From positions 1-40,029 of the forward strand of contig CAKOGP040000846.1 in the NCBI GenBank assembly GCA_933822405.4: DNA of 40,029 nt. Reading direction: 5' to 3'. Both the position numbers and the translations under genes were made by a program. Under the pieces are notes generated by a model, which saw only the letters and a list, made by a program, of their open reading frames with translations, did not search any database and was not told the DNA's origin. Positions 9,903-20,792 of the stretch are shown piece by piece (position 1 is the stretch's first letter; each line of letters starts with the position of its first letter). The stretch comes from Cylindrotheca closterium. Its lineage: Eukaryota; Bacillariophyta; Bacillariophyceae; Bacillariales; Bacillariaceae.

Positions 9903-11645
9903 ATGAACTCACCTGAACCTGGAGATCACTTGAGAACTCCGCTTCGAAGAGCATCATACGTCCATGTTTCTGATTTAACAAGTGCGTACAATATCGATCA
10001 TGGACTGCTCGAGCAAGAGCTTAGTAGAACAAACTCGGATAGCAAAAGTGAAAGATCCGGACGGGGAGCTATTGAAACAGATAACCAAGTAGACACCAAT
10101 AGCGTTGCTGTAGACTTGGATGTGGCTTCAGCCACTACTTCGCAGAAGAGGTTACAGCCACCTCGTGGGGGTTTCAATCTTTGTGTGTACGTCCCTTGGT
10201 TGTTCGGTTGTTGCTGAGAAAGTTTTACCTAATATTTTGGTTTGTTTTCAGGCTTGTTGGAAACGTCAATATCGTTGTGGACAAGCGTCGCGTAGATGGG
10301 TCAAGAGTAAGATTAGCGGAAATTGAGATCGGTGATGAGACTGGAACAGTCTCCCTTCGGGCACGCGACGAACAGATAGATGTCTTGGCGCAAGTTTCAG
10401 CACGTGCTGGGGCTGTGGTGCTGCGAAACTGCACGTTAGAACTGTTTCAAGGCAGGCACATTCGACTGGCGATTACAAAGTGGGGGAAAATCTCGGTATA
10501 TCCGGACAGCATTGCGAGTACACCACCTCCGCCTTCGAAAATGAATCTCGAGCGCAATTTCTCTCGAATTGACCTCACCATAGTTGCCAGTGAAATGGTT
10601 GATACGAATCCAGAGGCATATGCTAACAGACAATATCGAGTTATAGCTGAGGCTATCGAATCAAGCGGAAGACCAGCATCAGCAAAAGACAGTGGACAAA
10701 GCATCGCAAAGCACCACAATCATTCACGACGAAACAGTCGTGACCGACGCCATAATCGAGGGAAGCCAAATGCTTTTGCCAATCGATCTCATTACAGCAT
10801 CGCAAAAAACGAAAGGCAAATAGTCCAGCCTAACCAGCTGAACTATCGTGATATGCACGGATATTCTAGATTTCCCGAGGGATTTCGAGTCTCGCATTAT
10901 CCATATCCTCTTGGAAGGCAGCAGGAAGTTCTTTCACCCGCCCCAACACAACAGCTTCTGTTTCAGCACCAATACGAATTGCAACAGGCACACTACCACC
11001 AGCAGGGCTATGCACAGACGCAAGACCAAAATACACATGCTGTGAATCAAACAGCAGCATTCGTCCTTGATCCCAACAACAGAGGGACATTCGTATCCAA
11101 TACTCTCAACCCACTGCCAGTTTCAAATGATGGGACTAGCCACCTTGTGCAAATCGGTGCAAGTCGTGAAACGCATGAGATGACGAGTGCCGTTCCTCAG
11201 ATGAGTGGGTCAATACATATGGCGCAACGGCGCCCTGTTTCACCAGAGGAAGCACAAAAATCTTCCATAAGGATGAACCCTGATGCAATCACATTTGCTC
11301 CAGCATCGTATTCTCAGCTTCTCCGTAAGTGTGTTGCATATGTGTTGCCCACAACGGTCTGTTTAGTGTGGTTGCATTGGAGCATACTAACATTCATGTT
11401 CCAAAACAAAAACAACAGCGTTCTTTCCAACCTATCATCTACCGGTATCTCATTCAACGGCACTTCCCACATTTGGCCAGGTACCTCAATTTGCACACGC
11501 AAGTGAAATATCGTTCATACCTCAACCTCCACACCAAGTCCCATCGCCTGAACTACAAATACAAACAGGTCCAGCGAGTAAGCCTCAGAAGTACGCCCCA
11601 GTTATTCCAGATGGAAATGAAAATAGTGAGAAGAGACCAGATTGA
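9903..11645 (+). CDS. OB-fold single-stranded DNA-binding protein, SOSS-B/hSSB-like, three exons
   Basis: Exons 9903-10186, 10252-11324 and 11419-11645 give 527 residues. Residues about 92-182 form one OB fold typical of hSSB1/SOSS-B proteins: LVGNVNIVVDKRRVDGS, VRLAEIEIGDETGTVSLRAR, AVVLRNCTLELFQGRHIRLA and TKWGKISVYPDS. Such proteins bind single-stranded DNA in double-strand-break signalling and repair in the nucleus. The N-terminal 90 residues are Ser/Thr-rich and the long C-terminal tail is rich in Gln, His and Pro (LFQHQYELQQAHYHQQGYAQ), probably disordered, making this much longer than the about 210-residue human protein. Both introns are GT-AG and short (65 and 94 bp), and each restores frame; the third exon adds about 75 codons to a clean TGA. 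Exact family name is moderately sure, the OB fold more so. Confidence 0.85.
10187..10251 (+). other. Intron 1 of SSB-like gene
   Basis: 65-bp intron, GTACGT donor and TTTTCAG acceptor. Splicing joins NLCV to LVGNVN, restoring the first strand of the OB fold. Confidence 0.85.
11325..11418 (+). other. Intron 2 of SSB-like gene
   Basis: 94-bp intron, GTAAGT donor and AACAACAG acceptor. Read-through ends in an unrelated hydrophobic tail and a stop at 11506, whereas splicing continues the Pro/Gln-rich tail to 11645. Confidence 0.75.
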
Positions 11646-12317
11646 GTGTTCAAGTCTGTACTACTACTGTATCGTGGCCTGATCAAGTCACCTCAAGCTC
11701 GTCAAGACTTTTTGCAAGCTACCTACCAGCTAACACTATTATACAGGGAATTCTAGAGCGGATTATTGTGGCTGGTCGTATTTAATACCACATACATACG
11801 AGTTTTCTTTTTTGTGAGGCTACGGTCGTACCACACACCACACTGGATGATCCCCAGGAGTTGGAGTGGTAGATTTATCCCTTACTGACTGTCATTTACA
11901 AAAAAACTACGCATCATCGCTACAGTACTATCGTAACAATACCAATACCAGGTAACGATTAAAGGGACTTTTTTACATCCTACACACAGGTACACCGGTA
12001 CAGTGCCAAGTACCGGTACCGTGCCTACTGGTAAGATTCGAAGATAGTCTATTTTCAATTTCATGATAGATGATTGATTCTCTTGCCTAAAAAAAAAAAG
12101 AATATGTCAGGATTTTTTTTTCTGTATGGCGGTGCAACTTATGCGCCCCCTGCGCACCCTCCGGTGGACCTCTGACAAGACCTGGGGTGGGCCCACCGTG
12201 CACCTTCCCATCCACCCATCCTGCCTCCATACCTCACGAAAACCAATAATAACCGCATAAGAAAAACAATAATACATATTTTTTTAATTTCTTTTTCACA
12301 AAATAAATAAAACCACC
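11646..12317. other. Intergenic stretch without recognisable gene
   Basis: 672 bp between the SSB-like gene and the recombinase. It holds a TACCGGTA palindrome at 12011 within a run of ACCGGTAC-like motifs (11988-12032), A/T runs and a C-rich stretch (12140-12240). The final 25 bp (A-rich, then ACCACC before the ATG) suit the start of the next gene. Confidence 0.6.
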
Positions 12318-14519
12318 ATGTCTGCCGAGATTCTCCACCCAAACCTCGGTCCTCCACCCCCAGCCAAGCCCCAGCCCAAACCCAAACCCAAGAAACGAAT
12401 CCCCCTAATCTCTAAAGCCGAGTACCAAGAGGGGGTCAAGCGTACCAAGGCCTTGATCACAGAGCTTGGTCTCAAGGTGTCAGAGACTCACCGCACTACC
12501 ATCGTTGGTCAAAACCAAGACAGCCACCAAATTGCCACCGTGAGAGCAAAGGCCCAAACGGTCGACAGATATGCAAAGGCCCTGAAGGACTTTCTTGAAT
12601 TTTGCTTCTTTATGGAAGACTACGAGTCCGCCATCATTCTAATGCGAGATCACTGTCCCGAAAACCCCCCACCTGTATCTGATGATACTGCCATCCTCTT
12701 TCTACGGTACAAGGTACAACTTTTGGACGAGACGGTACTCCACCACAAGTCTCACGTACCAGTTGTCTCCCGTGGCAAACCACTGAAAGCTGTAGGGTCC
12801 TGGACTGCCGTATCCACCATTGGAATCTTCAGATCCGCTCTCAGCCAAATCCACAAGGCCTACGACACCACCAGAGGTAGTTCCAGACATAAAAATGGTT
12901 CTTATTTTCTGGCCTGCAAAGAATGTCGCAAGCTGACTCTCGAACAGCGTCAAAACAACAAGTCCTGCGGAGCTCACAACGGGCATTGTCAAGCTTTTGG
13001 GGAGGGAAACGTCATCGAAAGTGAAACTTTTGGACAGCATTTTTCCATGATTGAAAAATACGCGCAACAGCACTACATGTCCAAAAGTAGTGCTTCCTTC
13101 CTCCCAAGTCAACTGAGAACAATTCGAGATCACTGTGCTAATGATGGATCCTTGGCCAAACTGATGCAATGGTGCGTCATCATCCTTGGCTGCCGTCTCT
13201 ATCTGCGAATCGACGAGGTTCTCAGCTTGGAGACCGAGTCGTTTGTCCCCAAATACTTTGTCATCAAAGGGAAAACAGTGATTTCCCTTTGTGTGAAGAT
13301 CAAGGGGAAATGTGATGGGCAAGAGAGACACTTTCAAGTGTACGACGACCCAAAATACCCTGAGTTGTCCCCTGTTCGGCCACTGCTATTATACATAGCG
13401 GCAACCAAAAGAACAGGTGGGTTCCTCTTCCCTAAGTCAACACAGATGTTCGATGCGAATCCAACCGCTAAGTATTACTATGGATCATTCTTGACACATA
13501 TAGAATTCTTTGTCAAGTTGGTTGGCATGGACCTCCAGTCAGGAATGGACGGAGAACACCTAATTGCAGGCACCCACATGCTTCGCAAAACTGCATTTCT
13601 TCTTGCCTACTGGGCCATCAAATTGGAACAACTACAATCTGACAAAGAGTCCATTCCCACGTCCATACCATCCCATGAGGAGTCTGCCATTTTCAATGAC
13701 GCAGCAATGAAGATAAGTGGGCAATCTACCAATGTAACTCTGCTTGCTGATGGAAGGCACGGAAGCCTATCAGTCCAGATGACCTATCTTGGCGACGCCG
13801 CAACATTGTTTGGATTGTTTCGCCAACTCAATCGTCTCTCGACCAATGAAATGGTTGGTCCCTACTTTCCGATTTTTATCAAACAACTTGGAAATCTTCT
13901 TCACATAGCCAACAATGGAAGTGGCACCTGTGGATTCAACAAAAAAAGTCTGCCCGAGTTAGCATCTTGGTTTGTGTTCGACCTTATGCAAGTTGACAGC
14001 GAAACTGATTTGGCTCGCAATATTCCAGAACTCTGCCGCAAGGCCAAGGCACTGAATCACGTCGAAAAAGAAGTTTCAACTGAAATTCTACTCAACAAAC
14101 TCAAAAAACACTTACCACCCGAGCTGTTCACTCAGGCCATGACTCGAATGACAAGTCTGCCAACAAAATCAGGTGACACTACAATGACCGATTCCGATGT
14201 TACGACTAACACCATTCCACCAGCAACCCTTCAGTCTTCACTACCAAACTATCAGGAACTTTGCCGGAAAGCGAAGACAAACGAAGCCAAGCTTTCCATA
14301 GTCATACAAGCATTCACCCGCATGACTAAACCACCCCCCAAGAAGACACATTTGAAAGCAAATCGCTGGTACTACCACCAGATCCGTACTTATAGGTGCG
14401 TCCAAGGCTGCTTCAACGGAAACACCTGTGAGTTTCTGCAAAAGTGCAAAGAAAAAGGGATTCAAAATGTTACAGGCCGAATCTTCAAATGCCCCAATAA
14501 ATGTGTCCACACCAAGTAA
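12318..14519 (+). CDS. Tyrosine recombinase, Crypton-like
   Basis: 733 residues, single open frame, ATG in good context (ACCACCATG). The catalytic set of tyrosine recombinases can be placed: Arg about 297 in LRIDEVLSLE, His-x-x-Arg at about 420-423 in GTHMLRKTAF, His about 481 and the nucleophile Tyr about 490 in RHGSLSVQMTYLGDA, with the His-to-Tyr gap of nine residues that the family shows. A core-binding-like helical region precedes it (about 80-270), with an inserted Cys/His cluster (CKECRKL...SCGAHNGHC, about 200-224), and a second Cys-rich cluster closes the protein (CVQGCFNGNTCEFLQKC...CPNKC). The N-terminus is Pro/Lys-rich. Length, eukaryotic setting and Cys-rich ends fit the Crypton class of YR transposons known in stramenopiles. 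Element ends were not found. It abuts a satellite array, and whether the two are linked is unknown. Confidence 0.8.
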   Translation: MSAEILHPNLGPPPPAKPQPKPKPKKRIPLISKAEYQEGVKRTKALITELGLKVSETHRTTIVGQNQDSHQIATVRAKAQTVDRYAKALKDFLEFCFFMEDYESAIILMRDHCPENPPPVSDDTAILFLRYKVQLLDETVLHHKSHVPVVSRGKPLKAVGSWTAVSTIGIFRSALSQIHKAYDTTRGSSRHKNGSYFLACKECRKLTLEQRQNNKSCGAHNGHCQAFGEGNVIESETFGQHFSMIEKYAQQHYMSKSSASFLPSQLRTIRDHCANDGSLAKLMQWCVIILGCRLYLRIDEVLSLETESFVPKYFVIKGKTVISLCVKIKGKCDGQERHFQVYDDPKYPELSPVRPLLLYIAATKRTGGFLFPKSTQMFDANPTAKYYYGSFLTHIEFFVKLVGMDLQSGMDGEHLIAGTHMLRKTAFLLAYWAIKLEQLQSDKESIPTSIPSHEESAIFNDAAMKISGQSTNVTLLADGRHGSLSVQMTYLGDAATLFGLFRQLNRLSTNEMVGPYFPIFIKQLGNLLHIANNGSGTCGFNKKSLPELASWFVFDLMQVDSETDLARNIPELCRKAKALNHVEKEVSTEILLNKLKKHLPPELFTQAMTRMTSLPTKSGDTTMTDSDVTTNTIPPATLQSSLPNYQELCRKAKTNEAKLSIVIQAFTRMTKPPPKKTHLKANRWYYHQIRTYRCVQGCFNGNTCEFLQKCKEKGIQNVTGRIFKCPNKCVHTK

Positions 14520-14560
14520 TCCTATGTATTATATAATGGAATCAACTGTTTATGCAAGGC

Positions 14561-17500
14561 TTCCGTCTCCACTAGCGCTCGAGTTCCCTTTCGTCATCAT
14601 TTCCTGACATGCTTACTTTCCAAATTCGGATGTGGTAGAGTAGCTTCCCCAATATCCGGCTGATTGTAGTCGCTAGTGGCTTGAAATCTCCGCCTTGGAT
14701 ATTCTCGGATGATAGTATCCTTGGTCGATCTAAGTTTTCCGTCTCCACTAGCGCTCGAGTTCCCTTTCGTCATCATTTCCTGACATGCTTACTTTCCAAA
14801 ATCGGATGTGGTAGAGTAGCTTTCCCAATATCCGGCTGATTGTAGTCGCTAGTGGCTCGAAATCTCCGCCTTGGATATTCTCGGATGATAGTATCCTTGG
14901 TCGATTTAAGTTTTCCGTCTCCACTAGCGCTCGAGTTCCCTTTCGTCATCATTTCCTGACATGCTTACTTTCCAAAATTGGATGTGGTAGAGTAGCTTCC
15001 CCAATATCCGGCTGATTGTAGTCGCTAGTGGCTTGAAATCTCCGCCTTGGATATTCTCGGATGATAGTATCCTTGGTCGATTTAAGTTTTCCGTCTCCAC
15101 TAGCGCTCAAGTTCCCTTTCGTCATCATTTCCTGACATGCTTACTTTCCAAAATCGGAAGTGGAAGAGTAGCTTTCCCAATATCCGGCTGATTGTAGTCG
15201 CTAGTGGCTTGAAATCTCCGCCTTGGATATTCTCGGATGATAGTATCCTTGGTCGATCTAAGTTTTCCGTCTCCACTAGCGCTCGAGTTCCCTTTCGTCA
15301 TCATTTCCTGACATGCTTACTTTCCAAAATCGGATGTGGTAGAGTAGCTTTCCCAATATCCGGCTGATTGTAGTCGCTAGTGGCTCGAAATCTCCGCCTT
15401 GGATATTCTCGGATGATAGTATCCTTGGTCGATTTAAGTTTTCCGTCTCCACTAGCGCTCGAGTTCCCTTTCGTCATCATTTCCTGACATGCTTACTTTC
15501 CAAAATTGGATGTGGTAGAGTAGCTTCCCCAATATCCGGCTGATTGTAGTCGCTAGTGGCTTGAAATCTCCGCCTTGGATATTCTCGGATGATAGTATCC
15601 TTGGTCGATTTAAGTTTTCCGTCTCCACTAGCGCTCAAGTTCCCTTTCGTCATCATTTCCTGACATGCTTACTTTCCAAAATCGGAAGTGGAAGAGTAGC
15701 TTTCCCAATATCCGGCTGATTGTAGTCGCTAGTGGCTTGAAATCTCCGCCTTGGATATTCTCGGATGATAGTATCCTTGGTCGATCTAAGTTTTCCGTCT
15801 CCACTAGCGCTCGAGTTCCCTTTCGTCATCATTTCCTGACATGCTTACTTTCCAAAATCGGATGTGGTAGAGTAGCTTTCCCAATATCCGGCTGATTGTA
15901 GTCGCTAGTGGCTCGAAATCTCCGCCTTGGATATTCTCGGATGATAGTATCCTTGGTCGATTTAAGTTTTCCGTCTCCACTAGCGCTCGAGTTCCCTTTC
16001 GTCATCATTTCCTGACATGCTTACTTTCCAAAATTGGATGTGGTAGAGTAGCTTCCCCAATATCCGGCTGATTGTAGTCGCTAGTGGCTTGAAATCTCCG
16101 CCTTGGATATTCTCGGATGATAGTATCCTTGGTCGATTTAAGTTTTCCGTCTCCACTAGCGCTCAAGTTCCCTTTCGTCATCATTTCCTGACATGCTTAC
16201 TTTCCAAAATCGGAAGTGGAAGAGTAGCTTTCCCAATATCCGGCTGATTGTAGTCGCTAGTGGCTTGAAATCTCCGCCTTGGATATTCTCGGATGATAGT
16301 ATCCTTGGTCGATCTAAGTTTTCCGTCTCCACTAGCGCTCGAGTTCCCTTTCGTCATCATTTCCTGACATGCTTACTTTCCAAAATCGGATGTGGTAGAG
16401 TAGCTTTCCCAATATCCGGCTGATTGTAGTCGCTAGTGGCTCGAAATCTCCGCCTTGGATATTCTCGGATGATAGTATCCTTGGTCGATTTAAGTTTTCC
16501 GTCTCCACTAGCGCTCGAGTTCCCTTTCGTCATCATTTCCTGACATGCTTACTTTCCAAAATTGGATGTGGTAGAGTAGCTTCCCCAATATCCGGCTGAT
16601 TGTAGTCGCTAGTGGCTTGAAATCTCCGCCTTGGATATTCTCGGATGATAGTATCCTTGGTCGATTTAAGTTTTCCGTCTCCACTAGCGCTCAAGTTCCC
16701 TTTCGTCATCATTTCCTGACATGCTTACTTTCCAAAATCGGAAGTGGAAGAGTAGCTTTCCCAATATCCGGCTGATTGTAGTCGCTAGTGGCTTGAAATC
16801 TCCGCCTTGGATATTCTCGGATGATAGTATCCTTGGTCGATCTAAGTTTTCCGTCTCCACTAGCGCTCGAGTTCCCTTTCGTCATCATTTCCTGACATGC
16901 TTACTTTCCAAAATCGGATGTGGTAGAGTAGCTTTCCCAATATCCGGCTGATTGTAGTCGCTAGTGGCTCGAAATCTCCGCCTTGGATATTCTCGGATGA
17001 TAGTATCCTTGGTCGATTTAAGTTTTCCGTCTCCACTAGCGCTCGAGTTCCCTTTCGTCATCATTTCCTGACATGCTTACTTTCCAAAATTGGATGTGGT
17101 AGAGTAGCTTCCCCAATATCCGGCTGATTGTAGTCGCTAGTGGCTTGAAATCTCCGCCTTGGATATTCTCGGATGATAGTATCCTTGGTCGATTTAAGTT
17201 TTCCGTCTCCACTAGCGCTCGAGTTCCCTTTCGTCATCATTTCCTGACATGCTTACTTTCCAAAATCTGATGTGGTAGAGTAGCTTCCCCAATATCCGGC
17301 TGATTGTAGTCGCTAGTGGCTCGAAATCTCCGCCTTGGATATTCTCGGATGATAGTATCCTTGGTCGATTTAAGTTTTCCGTCTCCACTAGCGCTCAAGT
17401 TCCCTTTCGTCATCATTTCCTGACATGCTTACTTTCCAAAATCGGATGTGGTAGAGTAGCTTCCCCAATATCCGGCTGATTGTAGTCGCTAGTGGCTCGA

Positions 17501-19286
17501 AATCTCCGCCTTGGATATTCTCGGATGATAGTATCCTTGGTCGATTTAAGTTTTCCGTCTCCACTAGCGCTCAAGTTCCCTTTCGTCATCATTTCCTGAC
17601 ATGCTTACTTTCCAAAATCGGATGTGGTAGAGTAGCTTCCCCAATATCCGGCTGATTGTAGTCGCTAGTGGCTCGAAATCTCCGCCTTGGATATTCTCGG
17701 ATGATAGTATCCTTGGTCGATTTAAGTTTTCCGTCTCCACTAGCGCTCAAGTTCCCTTTCGTCATCATTTCCTGACATGCTTACTTTCCAAAATCGGATG
17801 TGGTAGAGTAGCTTCCCCAATATCCGGCTGATTGTAGTCGCTAGTGGCTCGAAATCTCCGCCTTGGATATTCTCGGATGATAGTATCCTTGGTCGATTTA
17901 AGTTTTCCGTCTCCACTAGCGCTCAAGTTCCCTTTCGTCATCATTTCCTGACATGCTTACTTTCCAAAATCGGATGTGGTAGAGTAGCTTCCCCAATATC
18001 CGGCTGATTGTAGTCGCTAGTGGCTCGAAATCTCCGCCTTGGATATTCTCGGATGATAGTATCCTTGGTCGATTTAAGTTTTCCGTCTCCACTAGCGCTC
18101 AAGTTCCCTTTCGTCATCATTTCCTGACATGCTTACTTTCCAAAATCGGATGTGGTAGAGTAGCTTCCCCAATATCCGGCTGATTGTAGTCGCTAGTGGC
18201 TTGAAATCTCCGCCTTGGATATTCTCGGATGATAGTATCCTTGGTCGATGTAAGTTTTCCGTCTCCACTAGCGCTCGAGTTCCCTTTCGTCATCATTTCC
18301 TGACATGCTTACTTTCCAAAATCGGATGTGGTAGAGTAGCTTCCCCAATATCCGGCTGATTGTAGTCGCTAGTGGCTTGAAATCTCCGCCTTGGATATTC
18401 TCGGATGATAGTATCCTTGGTCGATGTAAGTTTTCCGTCTCCACTAGCGCTCGAGTTCCCTTTCGTCATCATTTCCTGACATGCTTACTTTCCAAAATCG
18501 GATGTGGTAGAGTAGCTTCCCCAATATCCGGCTGATTGTAGTCGCTAGTGGCTTGAAATCTCCGCCTTGGATATTCTCGGATGATAGTATCCTTGGTCGA
18601 TGTAAGTTTTCCGTCTCCACTAGCGCTCGAGTTCCCTTTCGTCATCATTTCCTGACATGCTTACTTTCCAAAATCGGATGTGGTAGAGTAGCTTCCCCAA
18701 TATCCGGCTGATTGTAGTCGCTAGTGGCTTGAAATCTCCGCCTTGGATATTCTCGGATGATAGTATCCTTGGTCGATGTAAGTTTTCCGTCTCCACTAGC
18801 GCTCGAGTTCCCTTTCGTCATCATTTCCTGACATGCTTACTTTCCAAAATCGGATGTGGTAGAGTAGCTTCCCCAATATCCGGCTGATTGTAGTCGCTAG
18901 TGGCTTGAAATCTCCGCCTTGGATATTCTCGGATGATAGTATCCTTGGTCGATGTAAGTTTTCCGTCTCCACTAGCGCTCGAGTTCCCTTTCGTCATCAT
19001 TTCCTGACATGCTTACTTTCCAAAATCGGATGTGGTAGAGTAGCTTCCCCAATATCCGGCTGATTGTAGTCGCTAGTGGCTCGAAATCTCCGCCTTGGAT
19101 ATTCTCGGATGATAGTATCCTTGGTCGATCTAAGTTTTCCGTCTCCACTAGCGCTCAAGTTCCCTTTCGTCATCATTTCCTGACATGCTTAGTACTTTCC
19201 AAAATCGGATGTGGAAGAGTAGCTTTACCAATATCCGGCTGATTGTAGTCGCTAGTGGCTTGAAATGTCCGCCTTGGATATTCTAG
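14561..19286. repeat. 176-bp satellite array, about 27 monomers, with 528-bp higher-order repeats
   Basis: The phrase CCGTCTCCACTAGCGCT recurs at 14563 and every 176 bp thereafter up to 19139 (27 starts), the last copy being truncated near 19286 and carrying a 3-bp insertion. Five variable sites (CGAG/CAAG, TCGG/TTGG/GAAG, TTCCCC/TTTCCC, CTTG/CTCG, GATC/GATT/GATGTAAG) define blocks: a trimer repeated with 528-bp period over 15091-17202 (the first three monomers resemble it); a run of one type at 17379-18082; another type at 18083-18962; and diverged edge copies. Within blocks copies look identical. Identical 76-residue frames at 15137, 15665, 16193 and 16721 are by-products of the trimer. No coding function is supported. 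Confidence 0.97.
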
Positions 19287-19661
19287 GTGGCTGAAAGAAT
19301 GTGTGTGTTAGCGATACAATCGTTTTCATCCTATCTGTACTGAAGGCCGTGTTATTTCCCCTTCTGATGATGGATGCAAAAAAACCTAGGCAATACCGGT
19401 ATCAAGACTTGTATCCAACGTCTTCGTGCATGACTGCGCGCACTGGATTTGAATTGTATCGCACGGTTCACCGTCACGCGAATCTCGTCATGATTACATC
19501 CCCCCTTTTTGTTAATCTGCGAACAAACCTCCTTTTTGCCTGGCCAATCTAGAGAGGGACATCTATTGTGACTCCTTCTATTGTAAAAGTGCATTTATTT
19601 TGTAGTGCGTAATTTAAAAACGAAGACTATAGAATCTATTTGCCTTTTTGAATTATAGAAT
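19287..19661. other. Intergenic stretch, nothing recognised
   Basis: 375 bp after the satellite. It has a TACCGGTA palindrome at 19394 and a short direct repeat (AGAATCTATTTGCCTTTTT twice, 19632-19675). No supported gene. Confidence 0.6.
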
Positions 19662-20435
19662 CTATTTGCCTTTTTCAATTATCTGTAGTTGAAGGTAGTC
19701 GTTCACGACCTGTAGGTATGTGATTTGTCCCATCTCGTAGTCGACAAATGGGAACGAATCCTTCTGGACAAGGCCACAGTAGAAGAAACAACAGAGGGAG
19801 TTCCAGGCATAACCAACCTGGTGTTCGACTGTGCCTTCGTAGGCAGACGGGAGAGTCAAGTACGGAAACTCCATCATTTTTTGGCACTGTGCCTCCAGAA
19901 GCTCTTCAACTTTGGCCAGGAATCGGTCAGTGGCACCTTTGCGACGTATGTTGTTCAAATAGGATAGTGGAGTAGATGCAAACAAATCTTTCGCCGGCCT
20001 TCTCTTGGATGGTTTCGCCTGTCTAACTTTTTCATCCCACCATTTCATGTAATCAGCAATGTGCTCAGGGATGATTAGCCCACCGCGGTACATCCTGTCG
20101 AGTACCTTTTCTTTTTGACTTCTAACCCGACCGATGGCCACACCAATAATTCTGATGACTTGTAGTGTCAATAGCTTGTCGTTCCCGGCGGTGACAGCCC
20201 CGAAGTATGTAGATAGGGGGATATTTTTTTCAACAAATGCTTCCCAGAGCACCTCTTGCGCAACAGAGGAAGCAGTCATGTCCCAAGGCCAACGTAGACC
20301 GGATCCAGGGTAAGGCGGGAAGTTATCGAACCACGTTTCGCGTCCAGCGTGCAGCGTGCAGTGCATTTCATTTTTTTTGCTGCACCCTGCACGCGTGTTT
20401 AAAGTCGATAGCACAAAACCGGAAAAATCGTGCAT
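19662..20435 (-). CDS. Hypothetical protein (257 aa), possibly the last exon of a longer gene
   Basis: Open frame with ATG at 20435, not recognised. The first about 35 residues are translated from a hairpin-rich stretch (20347-20394) and look non-coding. The convincing part starts near WFDNFPPYPGSG and includes MTASSVAQEVLWEAFVEK, LTLQVIRIIGVAIGRVRSQKE, YMKWWDEKVRQAKPSKRRPA and a hydrophobic C-terminal segment (LCCFFYCGLVQK). A start at the internal Met near 20282 or splicing from upstream exons is possible. It is the most downstream of several co-oriented minus-strand frames (23098 to 19662), so it may be a separate gene or the tail of a spliced or decayed locus. No catalytic motif is visible. 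Confidence 0.45.
   Translation of the reverse strand: MHDFSGFVLSTLNTRAGCSKKNEMHCTLHAGRETWFDNFPPYPGSGLRWPWDMTASSVAQEVLWEAFVEKNIPLSTYFGAVTAGNDKLLTLQVIRIIGVAIGRVRSQKEKVLDRMYRGGLIIPEHIADYMKWWDEKVRQAKPSKRRPAKDLFASTPLSYLNNIRRKGATDRFLAKVEELLEAQCQKMMEFPYLTLPSAYEGTVEHQVGYAWNSLCCFFYCGLVQKDSFPFVDYEMGQITYLQVVNDYLQLQIIEKGK
20347..20394. repeat. Short hairpin
   Basis: GCGTGCAGCGTGCAG (20347-20361) faces CTGCACCCTGCACGC (20380-20394), a 15-bp inverted repeat with one mismatch around an 18-bp T-rich loop. It may be a foldback remnant or a transcript-end hairpin; it disfavours coding use of this part of the 257-aa frame. Confidence 0.6.
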
Positions 20436-20498
20436 GCATGCACCTCAAAAAAAGGGCAGTCGTATTGGTCGTACATCAATTACTTTTGTACTATAATT

Positions 20499-20792
20499 TT
20501 ATTTTGGCATAGTAAGTACCGGTACAGTTATGTTGAATTGCATGGCATCATAACCAACGACGAATTCTGATAGCTGAGCGTCGTACCTGCCGCTCATCAT
20601 GTCACCCGATCCCTCAAGCTCAGACTCATCAATGTCATGGGATTCATCAAGCTCCTCAAGTCCCTCCTCAAGCTCAAAATCATCCATATCATCGGAGTCT
20701 TCAAAAAGCTCCTCAAGCTCCTCAGATGATTCCTCAAGCTCTTCAAGTGACGAAATGGATATCTCTGCCTGCTCCCAGGATTCTTTACTCAA
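20499..20792 (-). pseudogene. Acidic Glu/Ser-rich frame, probable frameshifted tail of the zinc-finger gene
   Basis: The minus-strand frame has no ATG at its start (TTG) and overlaps the end of the preceding gene by 8 bp in another frame. It encodes SSLEELEESSEELEELFEDSDDMDDFELEEGLEEL-type sequence built from GAGGAGCTTGAG-like DNA repeats, then GRYDAQLSEFVVGYDAMQF before the stop. The most economical reading is that it is the acidic C-terminus of the 20785-21342 gene, separated from it by a 1-bp frameshift or an unrecognised splice. The plus-strand reading of the same DNA (Ser-rich) is an antisense shadow. Confidence 0.4.

Noticed and set aside
15137..16951. Four identical 76-residue frames as a tandem gene family
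   Set aside because: They are produced by the 528-bp trimer of a satellite; other monomers of the same array break the frame.
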